From assembly GCA_018971065.1 (NCBI GenBank), contig JAGWVC010000027.1, positions 1-40,973 on the forward strand: a DNA stretch of 40,973 nucleotides, written 5' to 3'. Origin of the DNA: Sphingomonadales bacterium (GTDB taxonomy: Bacteria > Pseudomonadota > Alphaproteobacteria > Sphingomonadales > Sphingomonadaceae). This document shows, one piece after another, positions 1-7,399 of this stretch (the stretch's first letter is position 1; each line of letters begins with the position of its first letter). The notes under the pieces were generated by a model, which was given only the letters and a program-made list of their open reading frames with translations, did not search any database and was not told the origin of the DNA. Both the position numbers and the translations under genes were made by a program.

Positions 1-22
1 GGCCGGCGAATGAAATGGTCAT
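1..22 (-). CDS. 5' end of a gene cut by the window edge, possibly a short-chain dehydrogenase
   Basis: An ATG on the minus strand at 20-22 lies three bases after a purine-rich ribosome binding site (GGGAGAGGG when read on the minus strand). It opens a frame that runs off the left edge and encodes MTISFAG. Many short-chain dehydrogenases begin with a similar stretch just before the glycine-rich nucleotide motif, but that motif would be outside the window, so the family is only a guess. It lies 75 bases downstream of the aldo/keto reductase on the same strand and is probably in its operon. Confidence 0.45.
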
Positions 23-97
23 GATCCCTCTCCCGCTTGATGCGTTTGCCGGGATGCTAACCCTTCTGCTTGGCAATGCAAAGCACCGCGACAGCGC

Positions 98-1021
98 TCA
101 GGCGTTGAGTTGGGCGAGGTCGTCCGGCGAGAGCACGAGTTCGGCGGCGGCAAGTATTTCGGAAAGCTGCGTCGTGCTGGTGGCACTGGCGATGGGGGCG
201 GCGATCGACGGGCGCGCCATCTGCCAGGCCAGCGCGACTTGCGCCGGGGTGGCGCCGTGGCGGGCGGCGACGGCATCGAGCGCGGCGAGCACGGCGAGGC
301 CATCGGCGTCGAGATACTTCTTGACGACACCGGCACGGCTGCCGACGAGATCGGCCGGCACCCGGTACTTGCCGGTGAGGAAACCGGCGGCGAGTGCATA
401 GTAGGTGACGACGCCCAGGTCGTTCGCGGTGCAAAGCGCCTCGATCTCGCCCTCGTAGCTGGGCCGCTCAACCAGGTTGTACTGCGGCTGGAACACCTCG
501 CAGGTATCGCCGAGCGCCAGCGCCTCGGCCAGTTGGGCGGCGCTGTGGTTCGACGCGCCGGCGTGGCGGATCTTGCCCGCTGTCTTGAGCGCCGCGAAAT
601 TGGCGACAGCCTCGGCAATCGGCGTGCCGGGGTCGGCAAAGTGGGCGAGGTAGACGTCGATATAGTCGGTGCGCAGGCGCTTCAGCGAGGCCTCGCAGGC
701 ACGCGGCAGATAATCGGCACCGAGACCGGCCGGCACGCCATCGGCCATCGCAAGGCCGCCCTTGGTGATGATGACGACGCGATCCCTGCAGCCGCGCGAT
801 TCCATCCACTCGCCGATCAGCGATTCCGATTCGCCGCCGACCAGTCCGGGTGCGTAGCGGTTGTAGACATCGGCAGTGTCGATGGTGTTGAACCCGGCGG
901 CGAGGAAGGCATCGAGAATGGCGAACGAGGCGTCGCGATCCGCCGTCCAGCCGAACACGTTGCCGCCCAGCACCAACGGGGCGATTTCGATTCCGGTCTT
1001 GCCAAGGCGGCGCATGTGCAT
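98..1021 (-). CDS. Aldo/keto reductase
   Basis: A 307-residue NADPH-dependent oxidoreductase of the aldo/keto reductase superfamily, a soluble (beta/alpha)8 barrel that reduces aldehydes or ketones. The N-terminus (MRRLGKTGIEIAPLVLGG) and the segment FNTIDTADVYNRYAPG hold the expected catalytic Asp and Tyr. The catalytic Lys follows in VVIITKGG and the catalytic His in DVYLAHFADPGTP. Near the C-terminus, RPSIAAPIASATSTTQLSE is the usual cofactor-phosphate binding region. The length is normal for the family. It has an ATG start and is divergent from the CMD-like gene, with about 55 bases between start codons. The natural substrate is not evident. Confidence 0.92.
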   Translation of the reverse strand: MHMRRLGKTGIEIAPLVLGGNVFGWTADRDASFAILDAFLAAGFNTIDTADVYNRYAPGLVGGESESLIGEWMESRGCRDRVVIITKGGLAMADGVPAGLGADYLPRACEASLKRLRTDYIDVYLAHFADPGTPIAEAVANFAALKTAGKIRHAGASNHSAAQLAEALALGDTCEVFQPQYNLVERPSYEGEIEALCTANDLGVVTYYALAAGFLTGKYRVPADLVGSRAGVVKKYLDADGLAVLAALDAVAARHGATPAQVALAWQMARPSIAAPIASATSTTQLSEILAAAELVLSPDDLAQLNA

Positions 1022-1076
1022 CGATCAGTCTCCTGCCCCGGTTGACCGGGTGGCCGCTTTGAAACAGGCTGCGCGC

Positions 1077-1700
1077 ATGAACGCAAGCGAACCGTGGCCG
1101 GTGCCGGGCAAAGATCGGCTGGATGATGACCAGCGTGCCTTGTGGGACGAGCTGACGCTGGGCCCGCGCGGGTTCTATACCGGCGGGGCCGAAGCGGCGC
1201 GGCTGCCCGATCTGTACAACGCCTGGCTGCAGTTCCCCGCGCTGGGGCAGGAAATGCTGCGGCTGGGCGATGCGATCCGCCATGCCTCGCACCTGCCGGG
1301 CTGGGCGCGCGAGCTGGTGGTGCTGGTGACATCGGCGTGGGGACAGGCCTGGGTGGAGTTCGATTTCCACGTGCCGTTCGCCCGCAACGAGGGGCTGGAC
1401 GAAGCGCTGATCGCGGCGCTGCGCGCGGGCGAGGTGCCGGTGTTCGGCGATGATGGCCAGCGCGTGGTCTGGACGGCGAACCGGGAACTGCTGCTGACCG
1501 CGACGCTGGCCCCCGAAACCCGCGCGGCGGCGATCGCGCTGCTGGGCTGGCCGGGGGTGATGCAACTGATCGCCAATGTCATGCTCTACACGGTGACCGC
1601 GTGGACCACGAACGTGGCGCGGGTGAAGCTGGCGGATGATTTCGCGGTCGATCAGGGCAGGCTGGACGCGTTCTTTGCGGGGCGCGACGGCAACGCTTGA
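1077..1700 (+). CDS. Carboxymuconolactone decarboxylase (CMD/AhpD-fold) family protein
   Basis: The 207-residue product resembles the CMD-like proteins common in sphingomonad and actinobacterial catabolic clusters. These are small all-helical proteins, usually annotated after gamma-carboxymuconolactone decarboxylase. The core lies at about residues 65-110 (RELVVLVTSAWGQAWVEFD, then the FHVPFARNEGL segment), where the conserved Glu, His and the Gly-Leu of the fold can be recognised. The redox-active CxxC of AhpD is absent, so a peroxidase role is unlikely. The start is uncertain: the ATG at 1077 is preferred, but a GTG at 1050 and an ATG at 1014 are in frame, the latter overlapping the divergent reductase start. 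The reaction is unknown. Confidence 0.8.
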   Translation: MNASEPWPVPGKDRLDDDQRALWDELTLGPRGFYTGGAEAARLPDLYNAWLQFPALGQEMLRLGDAIRHASHLPGWARELVVLVTSAWGQAWVEFDFHVPFARNEGLDEALIAALRAGEVPVFGDDGQRVVWTANRELLLTATLAPETRAAAIALLGWPGVMQLIANVMLYTVTAWTTNVARVKLADDFAVDQGRLDAFFAGRDGNA

Positions 1701-1890
1701 GCGGGTCGATCGTTCGAGGTGACATGACGGCGCACTGGCTGGTTCCGGAAGTGGCGTTCGATTCGGTCCACGCCAGCAAGCGCCACAGGTCGGGAGTGGC
1801 GATGCGTTTCCCCCGGATCAGCCGGATCAGGCCAGACAAGCCCGCGCACGAGGCGGACCGGATCGCGACGTTGCAGGCACTGGTCCGGGA

Positions 1891-2790
1891 CTAGAACGCA
1901 TAGCCGATGCCGGCAGCCAGCAGCAGGCCGCCGCGCCGGCCGCGCTGGATGATCGGCGAACTGGTGGCGGCGCCGGCCAGCACCGTATAGCCGACCGCCG
2001 CGCCGACCGCGAAGCCGCCGTCGCGCAGATTCCCGTCGAGATCGTAGGCGGTGTAGGCCTTGAAGCCGACGCTCTTCAGCCCGGCGTGGGCCTGATAGGC
2101 CGGCAGCCCCGAGGCCAGCGCGCCGGCGCTGGTGATGCCGTAGCTGCGGCGCGAATACGCGCTATCGATGAAATCGGCCGACATCGACAGCCCGACGACC
2201 TGCGCCTTGCTGACCGGGGTGAAATAGCCGGGGCCGATCGAGACGACCTGGCCGCCGCGCCCGCTGGACACGTCGCGTCGGACGTCGATGCCGAGGCTGA
2301 ACGAATCGTAGGCGTTCAGGACATGGCGGACCTGGACGCCGGCGTTGATGCCCGCTTCGAGGTTCCCCTGCCCGCGCCCCAGCCTGGCCAGCACCGGATC
2401 GCGCATCCGTCCACCGCCGCCGCCCCGCCAGCGGATGACCGGGCCGAGCGAAAAGGCGACCTTGCCCGTGGCGGGCTTGCGCAGCACGTCGAACGCCAGG
2501 CCCAACCCGCGCGAGCGGACCGCGATGCGGCGGTAGCGCGCCATGATGCCGAAAGCGGGATAGATGCCCCGCTGCCGGCCGCCCTCGTAGATCGGCACAT
2601 TGGCCGCGCCGACGCCGAGCACGAGGTAATTGCCGCGGTAGATATCCTTCGGCGCTTCGATGGGGAGCGTGAGCGGGACGACCGTCTGCGCCGGCTCTGC
2701 CGCCGCCGGGACGGCGAGGCCGGCAGCCAGGAACGAAAACAGCAATGCAGATGGCGTGGCGCGGCATGACCGCACGACGTGGCGAACCAT
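1891..2790 (-). CDS. MipA/OmpV family outer-membrane protein
   Basis: A 299-residue exported protein of the MipA/OmpV family, small outer-membrane beta-barrels, some of which scaffold murein enzymes. A signal peptide spans about residues 1-31, ending in a VPAAAEP cleavage region. The mature part opens with YLVLGVGAANVPIYEGG followed by YPAFGIMARYRR, the family's typical first strands. Alternating hydrophobic strands continue to a terminal aromatic (GIGYAF-stop), the usual outer-membrane insertion signal. The ATG at 2790 is chosen because a GGGGGG-type ribosome binding site lies eight bases upstream and the signal peptide follows directly. The upstream in-frame extension is not needed. No partner gene is adjacent. 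Confidence 0.88.
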   Translation of the reverse strand: MVRHVVRSCRATPSALLFSFLAAGLAVPAAAEPAQTVVPLTLPIEAPKDIYRGNYLVLGVGAANVPIYEGGRQRGIYPAFGIMARYRRIAVRSRGLGLAFDVLRKPATGKVAFSLGPVIRWRGGGGGRMRDPVLARLGRGQGNLEAGINAGVQVRHVLNAYDSFSLGIDVRRDVSSGRGGQVVSIGPGYFTPVSKAQVVGLSMSADFIDSAYSRRSYGITSAGALASGLPAYQAHAGLKSVGFKAYTAYDLDGNLRDGGFAVGAAVGYTVLAGAATSSPIIQRGRRGGLLLAAGIGYAF

Positions 2791-2973
2791 TCGATTTCCC
2801 CCCCAGGGATTCCCCAATTCTGCTAACAGCACGCAAGAGCAAGTCAAAGCGTTTGCGATAAGCGGAATCGCGCGGGGATGTCCCAATCCGGACAGGCGCC
2901 GATTGCACCCGATGCGGCGCAAGGATCCCGGGCCCCCCGTCGGGGACCCGGAAACTGCTTGTTCTGAAAGGAA

Positions 2974-3050
2974 TGGCGCACCCGGAACGATTCGAACGTC
3001 CGACCCTCAGATTCGTAGTCTGATGCTCTATCCAGCTGAGCTACGGGTGC
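2974..3050 (-). tRNA. tRNA-Arg (anticodon ACG)
   Basis: Reading the minus strand gives a full 77-nt cloverleaf including an encoded 3' CCA (2974-2976). The acceptor stem pairs GCACCCG (3044-3050) with CGGGTGC (2978-2984). The D arm carries AGCTCAGCTGGATAGAGC. The anticodon stem TCAGA/TCTGA encloses loop CTACGAA, giving anticodon ACG (A34 would be edited to inosine). The T loop has TTCGAAT. The 5' end lies 13 bases downstream of the Nudix gene stop on the same strand, so it may be transcribed with that gene. Confidence 0.97.
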
Positions 3051-3063
3051 GGGAGACGCGCCT

Positions 3064-3516
3064 TTAGGGGTGCCTTACGGGGTTGGCAAGCGACAAAATC
3101 CATTTTTCGAGCGCAATCGCCAGCGGGACGTCGAGCGGGGGCATGGCAAGGCCCGCAAACTGCCCCGGCGTAAACCATTCGAGGGCATCGGCGTCGAGGC
3201 ATAGGGGGTTTCCCGCCCAGGAACGGCAAGCATAAAGCAAGATAAGATGCGGCGCGCGCGGCAACGGCGGCTGGGCTGGATCGGAAGCGAAAGCCACGGG
3301 TTCAAGCGATTCCGGGACCAGCGTGATGCCCAACTCCTCGGCAATCTCGCGAATCAGGGCCATCTCCGGAGATTCCCCGGGTTCCACCTTGCCACCAGGG
3401 AATTCCCATAGACCGCCATGCACACTTCCTGAACGACGCTTCTGCAACAACACGGCACCGTCGGTGCGCACCAGAGCGGCGGCGACAACGGGGATCAGTG
3501 TCGGAATTTCTGGCAT
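3064..3516 (-). CDS. mutT: Nudix hydrolase, MutT type (8-oxo-dGTP diphosphatase)
   Basis: A 150-residue cytosolic Nudix enzyme. MutT hydrolyses 8-oxo-dGTP to the monophosphate, keeping oxidised guanine out of DNA. The complete Nudix box lies at residues 42-64: Gly42, Glu48, Arg56-Glu57 and the metal-binding pair Glu60-Glu61, with Gly63 following. The preceding HGGLWEFPGGK and the length close to E. coli MutT (129 residues) support MutT over other Nudix subfamilies. The start ATG at 3516 places the beta-strand LIPVVAAALV directly at the N-terminus. Longer in-frame forms would run into the pilin gene on the other strand and are rejected. It precedes tRNA-Arg on the same strand. Confidence 0.9.
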   Translation of the reverse strand: MPEIPTLIPVVAAALVRTDGAVLLQKRRSGSVHGGLWEFPGGKVEPGESPEMALIREIAEELGITLVPESLEPVAFASDPAQPPLPRAPHLILLYACRSWAGNPLCLDADALEWFTPGQFAGLAMPPLDVPLAIALEKWILSLANPVRHP

Positions 3517-3592
3517 CTGGGCGGTTCCTGGTAAGAGTTCGTTTACGCAGCGGTGCGACAAGCCGGCCTGGGTCGGAAATGAGGACAAGGCC

Positions 3593-3784
3593 GTGTTCGA
3601 CATCCGTGATCCGAAACGACTGCTGCAAGACCGGTCCGGCACTTCCGCGCTGGAATACGCGCTGATCTGCGGGCTTATCGTGCTGGTCATGGTGGTGGGG
3701 TTCAGCGGGTTCGGCTCGGCCACGCGCGCCACCTGGAACACCGTTGCCAGCCAGATGACGAACGCCAATCAGCCAAGTGCCTGA
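3593..3784 (+). CDS. Flp/Fap-type pilin, divergent copy
   Basis: A 63-residue type IVb pilin-like protein. A short basic leader (residues 1-17, FDIRDPKRLLQDRSG) ends in Gly and is followed by TSALEYALICGLIVLVMVV. This matches the Flp prepilin signature of a Gly cleavage site, Glu-Tyr a few residues later, and one transmembrane helix. The start is a GTG with GAGG eight bases upstream. The C-terminal half (SGFGSATRATWNTVASQM) still parallels the two pilins downstream, but the copy is clearly more diverged, with TAIEYG replaced by SALEYA. It begins 76 bases from the divergent Nudix start. Flp subunits are matured by a TadV/CpaA peptidase, which is not in this window. Confidence 0.85.
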   Translation: MFDIRDPKRLLQDRSGTSALEYALICGLIVLVMVVGFSGFGSATRATWNTVASQMTNANQPSA

Positions 3785-3899
3785 TCTGCCACCCCTGTCA
3801 ACGGCTTCGTAACCAACTTCGGGTACTGGCAGACAGCGATCGGAAGCGGCCGCACCGCCGGAGGGCGGGTCGCACGGTCCGGGGACCTGGAGACTGACC

Positions 3900-4085
3900 A
3901 TGACGAGCATCATCGCATTCCTGCGCGACGAAACCGGCGCGACCGCCATCGAGTATGGCCTGATCGCGGCGCTGGTTGCCGTGGCCGGCATCACCTCGAT
4001 GAAGGGACTGGGCAACCAGCTCAGGACCACGTTCAACACCACTTCCAGCTCGATGAGCGCGGCCAACGCCACGGCGGCTGCCTGA
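3900..4085 (+). CDS. Flp/Fap-type pilin
   Basis: A 61-residue Flp pilin precursor. The leader MTSIIAFLRDETG is cleaved after Gly, followed by ATAIEYGLIAALVAVAG, the hallmark of tight-adherence (Tad) pili, and a single hydrophobic helix. The C-terminus (NQLRTTFNTTSSSMSAANA) is nearly identical to that of the next pilin, showing a recent duplication. The ribosome binding site sits in the string GGAGACTGACC directly before the ATG, also shared with the next pilin gene. The product would be a major or minor subunit of a Tad-type adhesive fibre. Confidence 0.93.
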   Translation: MTSIIAFLRDETGATAIEYGLIAALVAVAGITSMKGLGNQLRTTFNTTSSSMSAANATAAA

Positions 4086-4124
4086 CGATATTCGCCGGGG
4101 CAACCCGGCAACACGGTGGACCTG

Positions 4125-4156
4125 ATCGGGGCGGCGGGGCAACCTGCCGCCCCGAT
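4125..4156 (+). terminator. Strong hairpin after the second pilin gene
   Basis: An 11-bp perfect stem (ATCGGGGCGGC at 4125-4135 with its complement at 4146-4156) encloses a 10-base loop, 40 bases after the pilin stop. No T-run follows, so it is either a weak or Rho-assisted terminator or an mRNA-stabilising hairpin protecting the abundant pilin message. Confidence 0.45.
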
Positions 4157-4408
4157 TGCATGGGTGCCGGACTGGCAGTCCCGGGCAGCGGATTTGGCGA
4201 TTTTCTCCGTAGTTCCCCTTGGGCGGGCTTCACGCGATCCCCATCCCCCCTTGTTAAACCGACGAAATCGCGGCGGGGGCGGCGAAAAATTTTACAACTT
4301 CGCCCGCACCGAAAACCATTTCTTAAGAGGTGATCCGTAGAGATGGCTTCACCGCTCGGTGAGACGGGTAATTCAGGGCGGGTTCGAACGCCACACAGGA
4401 GACTGACC
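4157..4408 (+). promoter_or_regulatory. Leader/promoter region of the third pilin gene (no gene seen)
   Basis: Together with the hairpin just upstream, this fills the 323-base gap between the second and third pilin genes. No convincing coding frame is present. It holds an AT-rich island unusual for this GC-rich window (GTTAAACC near 4254, and GAAAAATTTTACAACTT near 4283 to TTTCTTAAGAGG near 4319). This is the likely promoter zone for the third pilin. I could not assign a clear -35/-10 pair or a complete CtrA box. The last bases before the ATG repeat the pilin leader GGAGACTGACC. Confidence 0.4.
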
Positions 4409-4603
4409 ATGAAGTTCATCAGCAAGATCCGCAACCTCGTCCGCAACAACGACGGCGCGACCGCCATCGAATACGGCCTGATCGCCGCCCTGATCGCCGT
4501 TGCCGCCATCACCGCCATGAACGGCCTGGGCAACCAGCTCAAGACCACGTTCAACACGACCTCGTCGTCGATGAGCTCGGCCAACGCGACCGCCGCTGCC
4601 TAA
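4409..4603 (+). CDS. Flp/Fap-type pilin
   Basis: A 64-residue Flp pilin precursor. The basic leader (MKFISKIRNLVRNNDG) is followed by ATAIEYGLIAALIAVAA, so cleavage would follow Gly16. The tail (GNQLKTTFNTTSSSMSSANA) matches that of the previous pilin almost residue for residue. The start codon is preceded by AGGAGACTGACC, the same leader as the previous gene. A strong intrinsic terminator follows 26 bases after the stop. Having its own upstream AT-rich region and its own terminator suggests this copy is separately transcribed and could be the main subunit. Confidence 0.94.
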   Translation: MKFISKIRNLVRNNDGATAIEYGLIAALIAVAAITAMNGLGNQLKTTFNTTSSSMSSANATAAA

Positions 4604-4629
4604 TAGCAGCGCGATACCGCGAAGAATTG

Positions 4630-4658
4630 GGGCGGCAGGGAAACCTGCCGCCCTTTTT
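4630..4658 (+). terminator. Rho-independent terminator of the pilin cluster
   Basis: A 10-bp perfect GC stem (GGGCGGCAGG at 4630-4639, complement at 4644-4653) with a GAAA tetraloop is followed directly by TTTTT. Confidence 0.9.
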
Positions 4659-4721
4659 CGTTTGGGCGCTGTCAACAGGCGACGCCCCTCCATTCTGGCG
4701 GAATTGTGCAGCACCCTCTCG

Positions 4722-4782
4722 ATGTCGCGCATACTTGACACCATAATGTCGCGTATGTTTTACATGCCAGGCAGTTTTGACA
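4722..4782 (+). promoter_or_regulatory. Promoter with three 19-bp direct repeats upstream of the membrane protein/HTH pair
   Basis: ATGTCGCGCATACTTGACA (4722-4740) recurs as ATGTCGCGTATGTTTTACA (4746-4764, 15 of 19 identical) and more weakly as ATGCCAGGCAGTTTTGACA (4764-4782). The TTGACA that ends the first copy (4735-4740) can serve as a -35 box, with a -10-like TTTTAC after 17 bases (4758-4763) inside the second copy. Repeats overlapping the promoter, just before a gene pair that ends in a small Cro/CI regulator, look like autoregulatory operators. This is inferred from layout only. Confidence 0.5.
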
Positions 4783-4803
4783 CCGCTTTTCAGAGGGTTG
4801 CCA

Positions 4804-5298
4804 ATGTACGAGTTCACGCATGGCGGCATGTGGTTCAAGTGGAGCGCGCTGGACCGACAGTCGAAACGGCTGGCGGGGGCAAGCCTAGCGCTGGCCGCCA
4901 TCGGCGGGGCGCCGCTGGGGATTGCGGCGACATGTCGCGGATTCGATACGGGATTGGCGCTGGGTGCAACCCTGGGTGGCAAGCCCGCACTGGTGCAGAG
5001 CCTTCGATTTCACTTTCCGATTGCCTTCACGCCGGTGCTGGCATGGCTGACGATCGCGATGCTGGGCGCATCGGCATGGCTGTGGTGGCGGTTCAGCCTG
5101 CGACAGGACGAGATGTTCAATCGCGTGCAGAACTGGGCGCTGGGCATGGGCGGAGCCTGGACCTTCGCAGGACTGGCAGCGTGGGAAGTGCTGGCGCTGG
5201 CAGGTGCCGTACCGCCGGTGGGGCCGTGGGGCGTGCTGGGCGTGCTTCTATTCGTACTGACCGGCTTCTGGATCGTCGCGGTACGCCGGTGGGCGTGA
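4804..5298 (+). CDS. Small multi-pass membrane protein, partner of the downstream HTH regulator
   Basis: A 164-residue protein of unknown function with about four hydrophobic segments (residues ~27-48, ~75-100, ~115-135 and ~138-158), ending in a basic cytoplasmic tail (VAVRRWA). A soluble turn carrying SLRQDEMFNRVQNWALGMGG separates the second and third helices. This is the typical arrangement of small membrane proteins encoded just before a 65-70-residue Cro/CI regulator. The ATG at 4804 has AGAGGG six bases upstream. Its stop overlaps the regulator start by four bases, so the two are translationally coupled. I do not recognise a precise family or function. Confidence 0.75.
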   Translation: MYEFTHGGMWFKWSALDRQSKRLAGASLALAAIGGAPLGIAATCRGFDTGLALGATLGGKPALVQSLRFHFPIAFTPVLAWLTIAMLGASAWLWWRFSLRQDEMFNRVQNWALGMGGAWTFAGLAAWEVLALAGAVPPVGPWGVLGVLLFVLTGFWIVAVRRWA

Positions 5299-5492
5299 CC
5301 ACCACCCTGCCCGCGCTGCGCGGCGAAAAAGGGCTGACACAGGCGGCACTGGCGAGCGCAGTGGGCGTGTCACGCCAGACGATCAATTCGATCGAGAACG
5401 GGCGGTTCGAGCCGAGCCTGACGCTGGCACTGGTGCTTGCGCGCCATTTCGAGTTGCCGGTGGAGGCAATCTTCGCGCTGGATGTTCGCTGA
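5295..5492 (+). CDS. Cro/CI-type helix-turn-helix transcriptional regulator
   Basis: A 65-residue, single-domain DNA-binding protein. TQAALASAVGVSRQTINSIE forms the canonical XRE helix-turn-helix, followed by NGRFEPSLTLALVLARHFEL and the C-terminal VEAIF. The start is a GTG at 5295 that overlaps the stop of the membrane protein as GTGA, and the size equals that of other minimal regulators of this class. It probably represses its own operon through the repeats at 4722-4782. The gene ends six bases before the convergent accA stop. Confidence 0.9.
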   Translation: MTTTLPALRGEKGLTQAALASAVGVSRQTINSIENGRFEPSLTLALVLARHFELPVEAIFALDVR

Positions 5493-5498
5493 CGACGC

Positions 5499-6443
5499 TT
5501 ACCCCCCGATGGCGAGGAAGCGCTCCGCTCTCCGGTCCTGCAGTTCGGCGGCGGGGAGCTTGCCCAGCGCATCGAGTTCCTCGGCGATGGCCTGGCCCAG
5601 CGCGGCGCAGGCGGCGGCGGGGTCGCGGTGGGCGCCGCCGAGCGGTTCGGGGACGATGCGATCGATGACGTGGAGCGCGGCGAGGTCCTGCGCCGTCACC
5701 TTCATCGCTTCCGCCGCGTCCGCCGCCTTTTCCGCCGTGCGCCACAGGATCGAGGCGCAGCCTTCGGGCGAGATCACCGAATAGACCGCGTGTTCGAACA
5801 TCAGCACGCGTTCGGCGCTGGCCAGCGCGACGGCGCCGCCCGAGCCCCCTTCCCCGACGATCACCGCCACCATCGGCACCGGCAGCGCCAGGCACGCCTC
5901 GGTGGCGCGGGCGATGGCTTCGGCCTGGCCGCGTTCCTCGGCCTCGACCCCCGGGAACGCGCCAGAGGTATCGACCAGCGTGACGACGGGGACGCCGAAG
6001 CGGCCGGCAAGTTCCATCAGGCGCACCGCCTTGCGGTAGCCTTCGGGCTTGCCCATGCCGAAGTTGTGGCGGATGCGGCTTTGCGTGTCGTTGCCCTTTT
6101 CATGGCCAATGACCATGACGCGCTTGCCGTTCAGCCGCGCGAAGCCGCCGATGATCGCCTGATCCTCGCCATAGCGGCGATCACCGCCCAAGGGCATGAA
6201 ATCGGTGAAGATCGCCGCGATGTAATCGTGGAAGTGCGGGCGCGCCGGGTGGCGGGCGACCTGGGTCTTCTGCCACGGCGTCAGCGCGCGATACGTGCTG
6301 GCCAGCAGCGACGCGCTCTTCGCTTCGAGGCGGGCGACTTCGGCCGAAAGATCAAGCGCGCCGTCCTGCGCGGTGGCGCGCAGTTCGTTGATGCGGGCAT
6401 CGAGCGCGGCGACCGGCTTTTCGAACTCGAGATAGGAAATCAT
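5499..6443 (-). CDS. accA: Acetyl-CoA carboxylase, carboxyltransferase subunit alpha
   Basis: A 314-residue AccA. With AccD it transfers the carboxyl group from biotinyl-AccB to acetyl-CoA, the committed step of fatty-acid synthesis. The N-terminal coiled region ([20 protein letters not shown]), the [12 protein letters not shown] segment, and the crotonase-fold motifs [26 protein letters not shown] and [20 protein letters not shown] are all present. [14 protein letters not shown] is also intact. The length is close to E. coli AccA (319). It lies 38 bases downstream of xerD on the same strand and may be its distal operon member. Confidence 0.98.
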   Translation of the reverse strand: MISYLEFEKPVAALDARINELRATAQDGALDLSAEVARLEAKSASLLASTYRALTPWQKTQVARHPARPHFHDYIAAIFTDFMPLGGDRRYGEDQAIIGGFARLNGKRVMVIGHEKGNDTQSRIRHNFGMGKPEGYRKAVRLMELAGRFGVPVVTLVDTSGAFPGVEAEERGQAEAIARATEACLALPVPMVAVIVGEGGSGGAVALASAERVLMFEHAVYSVISPEGCASILWRTAEKAADAAEAMKVTAQDLAALHVIDRIVPEPLGGAHRDPAAACAALGQAIAEELDALGKLPAAELQDRRAERFLAIGG

Positions 6444-6481
6444 CGCGGCCCGGTAATCGCCGGGGCGATGGGAGGCAAGCG

Positions 6482-7399
6482 TTATGCGCCCGCAATCCCC
6501 ATTTTTGCCAGCGGATGGCGCGCATTGACCAGCGCGACGAGGCGCGAGGGTTCGACGTGGGTGTAGATCTGGGTGGTGGCGATGTCGGCGTGGCCCAGCA
6601 GGGTTTGCAGCACGCGCAGGTCGGCCCCGCCCTCCAGCAGGTGGGTGGCGAAAGCGTGGCGCAGGACGTGTGGGCTGAGCCGTTCGGGGGCGATGCCGGC
6701 GCGCAGCCCCAGCCCGCGCAGGAGCTGGAACAGACGGACCCGAGTTAGGTGACCGTCCTTGCCGGTGGAGGGGAACAGGAAGCGGGCGGACTTGCCCGGC
6801 TTGTCGGTGCCGCCCCGCACTTCCAGCCAGCGGGTCAGCGCCAGACGGGCCCGGGTGCTGACCGGGACCATGCGGCTGACCCCGCCCTTGCCGGTGACGG
6901 TGAGCAGCGGGGCGTCGCGGGGGACGGCATTGAGAGGCAGCGAGACCAGCTCGGTGGCGCGCAGGCCCGACCCGTAAAGCAGTTCGAGCAGGACGAGGGT
7001 GCGCACCGCTTCGCGGCGACCGGATTCGGCTTCCAGTTCGGCGCGGGCGAACAGCGCGGTGACTTCGTCGTGGCTGACGAGGCGCGGCAGCGGGCGGCGG
7101 GTGCGCGGGCGGGGCAGCGCGCCCGAGGGATCATCCGCACGCCAGCCGTCATCGACAAGAAATCCGTAGAACTGGCGCAGCGCCGAGCATTTGCGCGCGA
7201 GGCTGGCGGGAGCGAGATCGGCCCAGGCTTCGCCAAGGCTGGCGACGGCATCGCGGCTGGCGTGGACCAGATCGCCCAGGTGATCGCGGGCATCGTCGAG
7301 ATCGCGGCGATAGGCGGCCAGGGTGTTGGCGGCAGCGCCGCGTTCGGCGGCCAGCATGGCGAGGAAGGCGTCCCGTGCGGGGGACGGCGCCGCCGGCAT
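6482..7399 (-). CDS. xerD: Tyrosine recombinase XerD
   Basis: A 305-residue site-specific recombinase that with XerC resolves chromosome dimers at dif. The N-terminal SAM-like core-binding domain occupies residues ~5-90 and the catalytic domain ~105-295. All catalytic residues are visible: Arg147 (GSGLRATE), Lys171 (GKGG), His244 and Arg247 ([14 protein letters not shown]), His270 (LLGHADI) and nucleophile Tyr279 (TTQIYTH). Its start codon shares one base with the aroB stop (TGATG), indicating coupling. The size and position beside aroB/aroK and accA argue for the housekeeping Xer protein and against a phage integrase. XerC is the alternative, but the order and sequence favour XerD. Confidence 0.92.
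   Translation of the reverse strand: MPAAPSPARDAFLAMLAAERGAAANTLAAYRRDLDDARDHLGDLVHASRDAVASLGEAWADLAPASLARKCSALRQFYGFLVDDGWRADDPSGALPRPRTRRPLPRLVSHDEVTALFARAELEAESGRREAVRTLVLLELLYGSGLRATELVSLPLNAVPRDAPLLTVTGKGGVSRMVPVSTRARLALTRWLEVRGGTDKPGKSARFLFPSTGKDGHLTRVRLFQLLRGLGLRAGIAPERLSPHVLRHAFATHLLEGGADLRVLQTLLGHADIATTQIYTHVEPSRLVALVNARHPLAKMGIAGA

Noticed and set aside
1697..1894. 65-residue frame with a TTG start between the CMD-like and MipA genes
   Set aside because: No ribosome binding site, no recognisable motif, and it fills a short convergent gap. It could be a remnant but cannot be supported as a gene.
2974..3050. tRNA-Arg as an integration site
   Set aside because: No duplicated tRNA 3' end and no adjacent integrase were seen within the window.
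4125..4156. Calling the hairpin a full intrinsic terminator
   Set aside because: The stem is strong but there is no T-run, so it is given low confidence.
6482..7399. Reading the tyrosine recombinase as a phage or island integrase
   Set aside because: Its size, domain layout and coupling to aroK-aroB fit chromosomal XerD, and no att-like repeats or phage genes are nearby.
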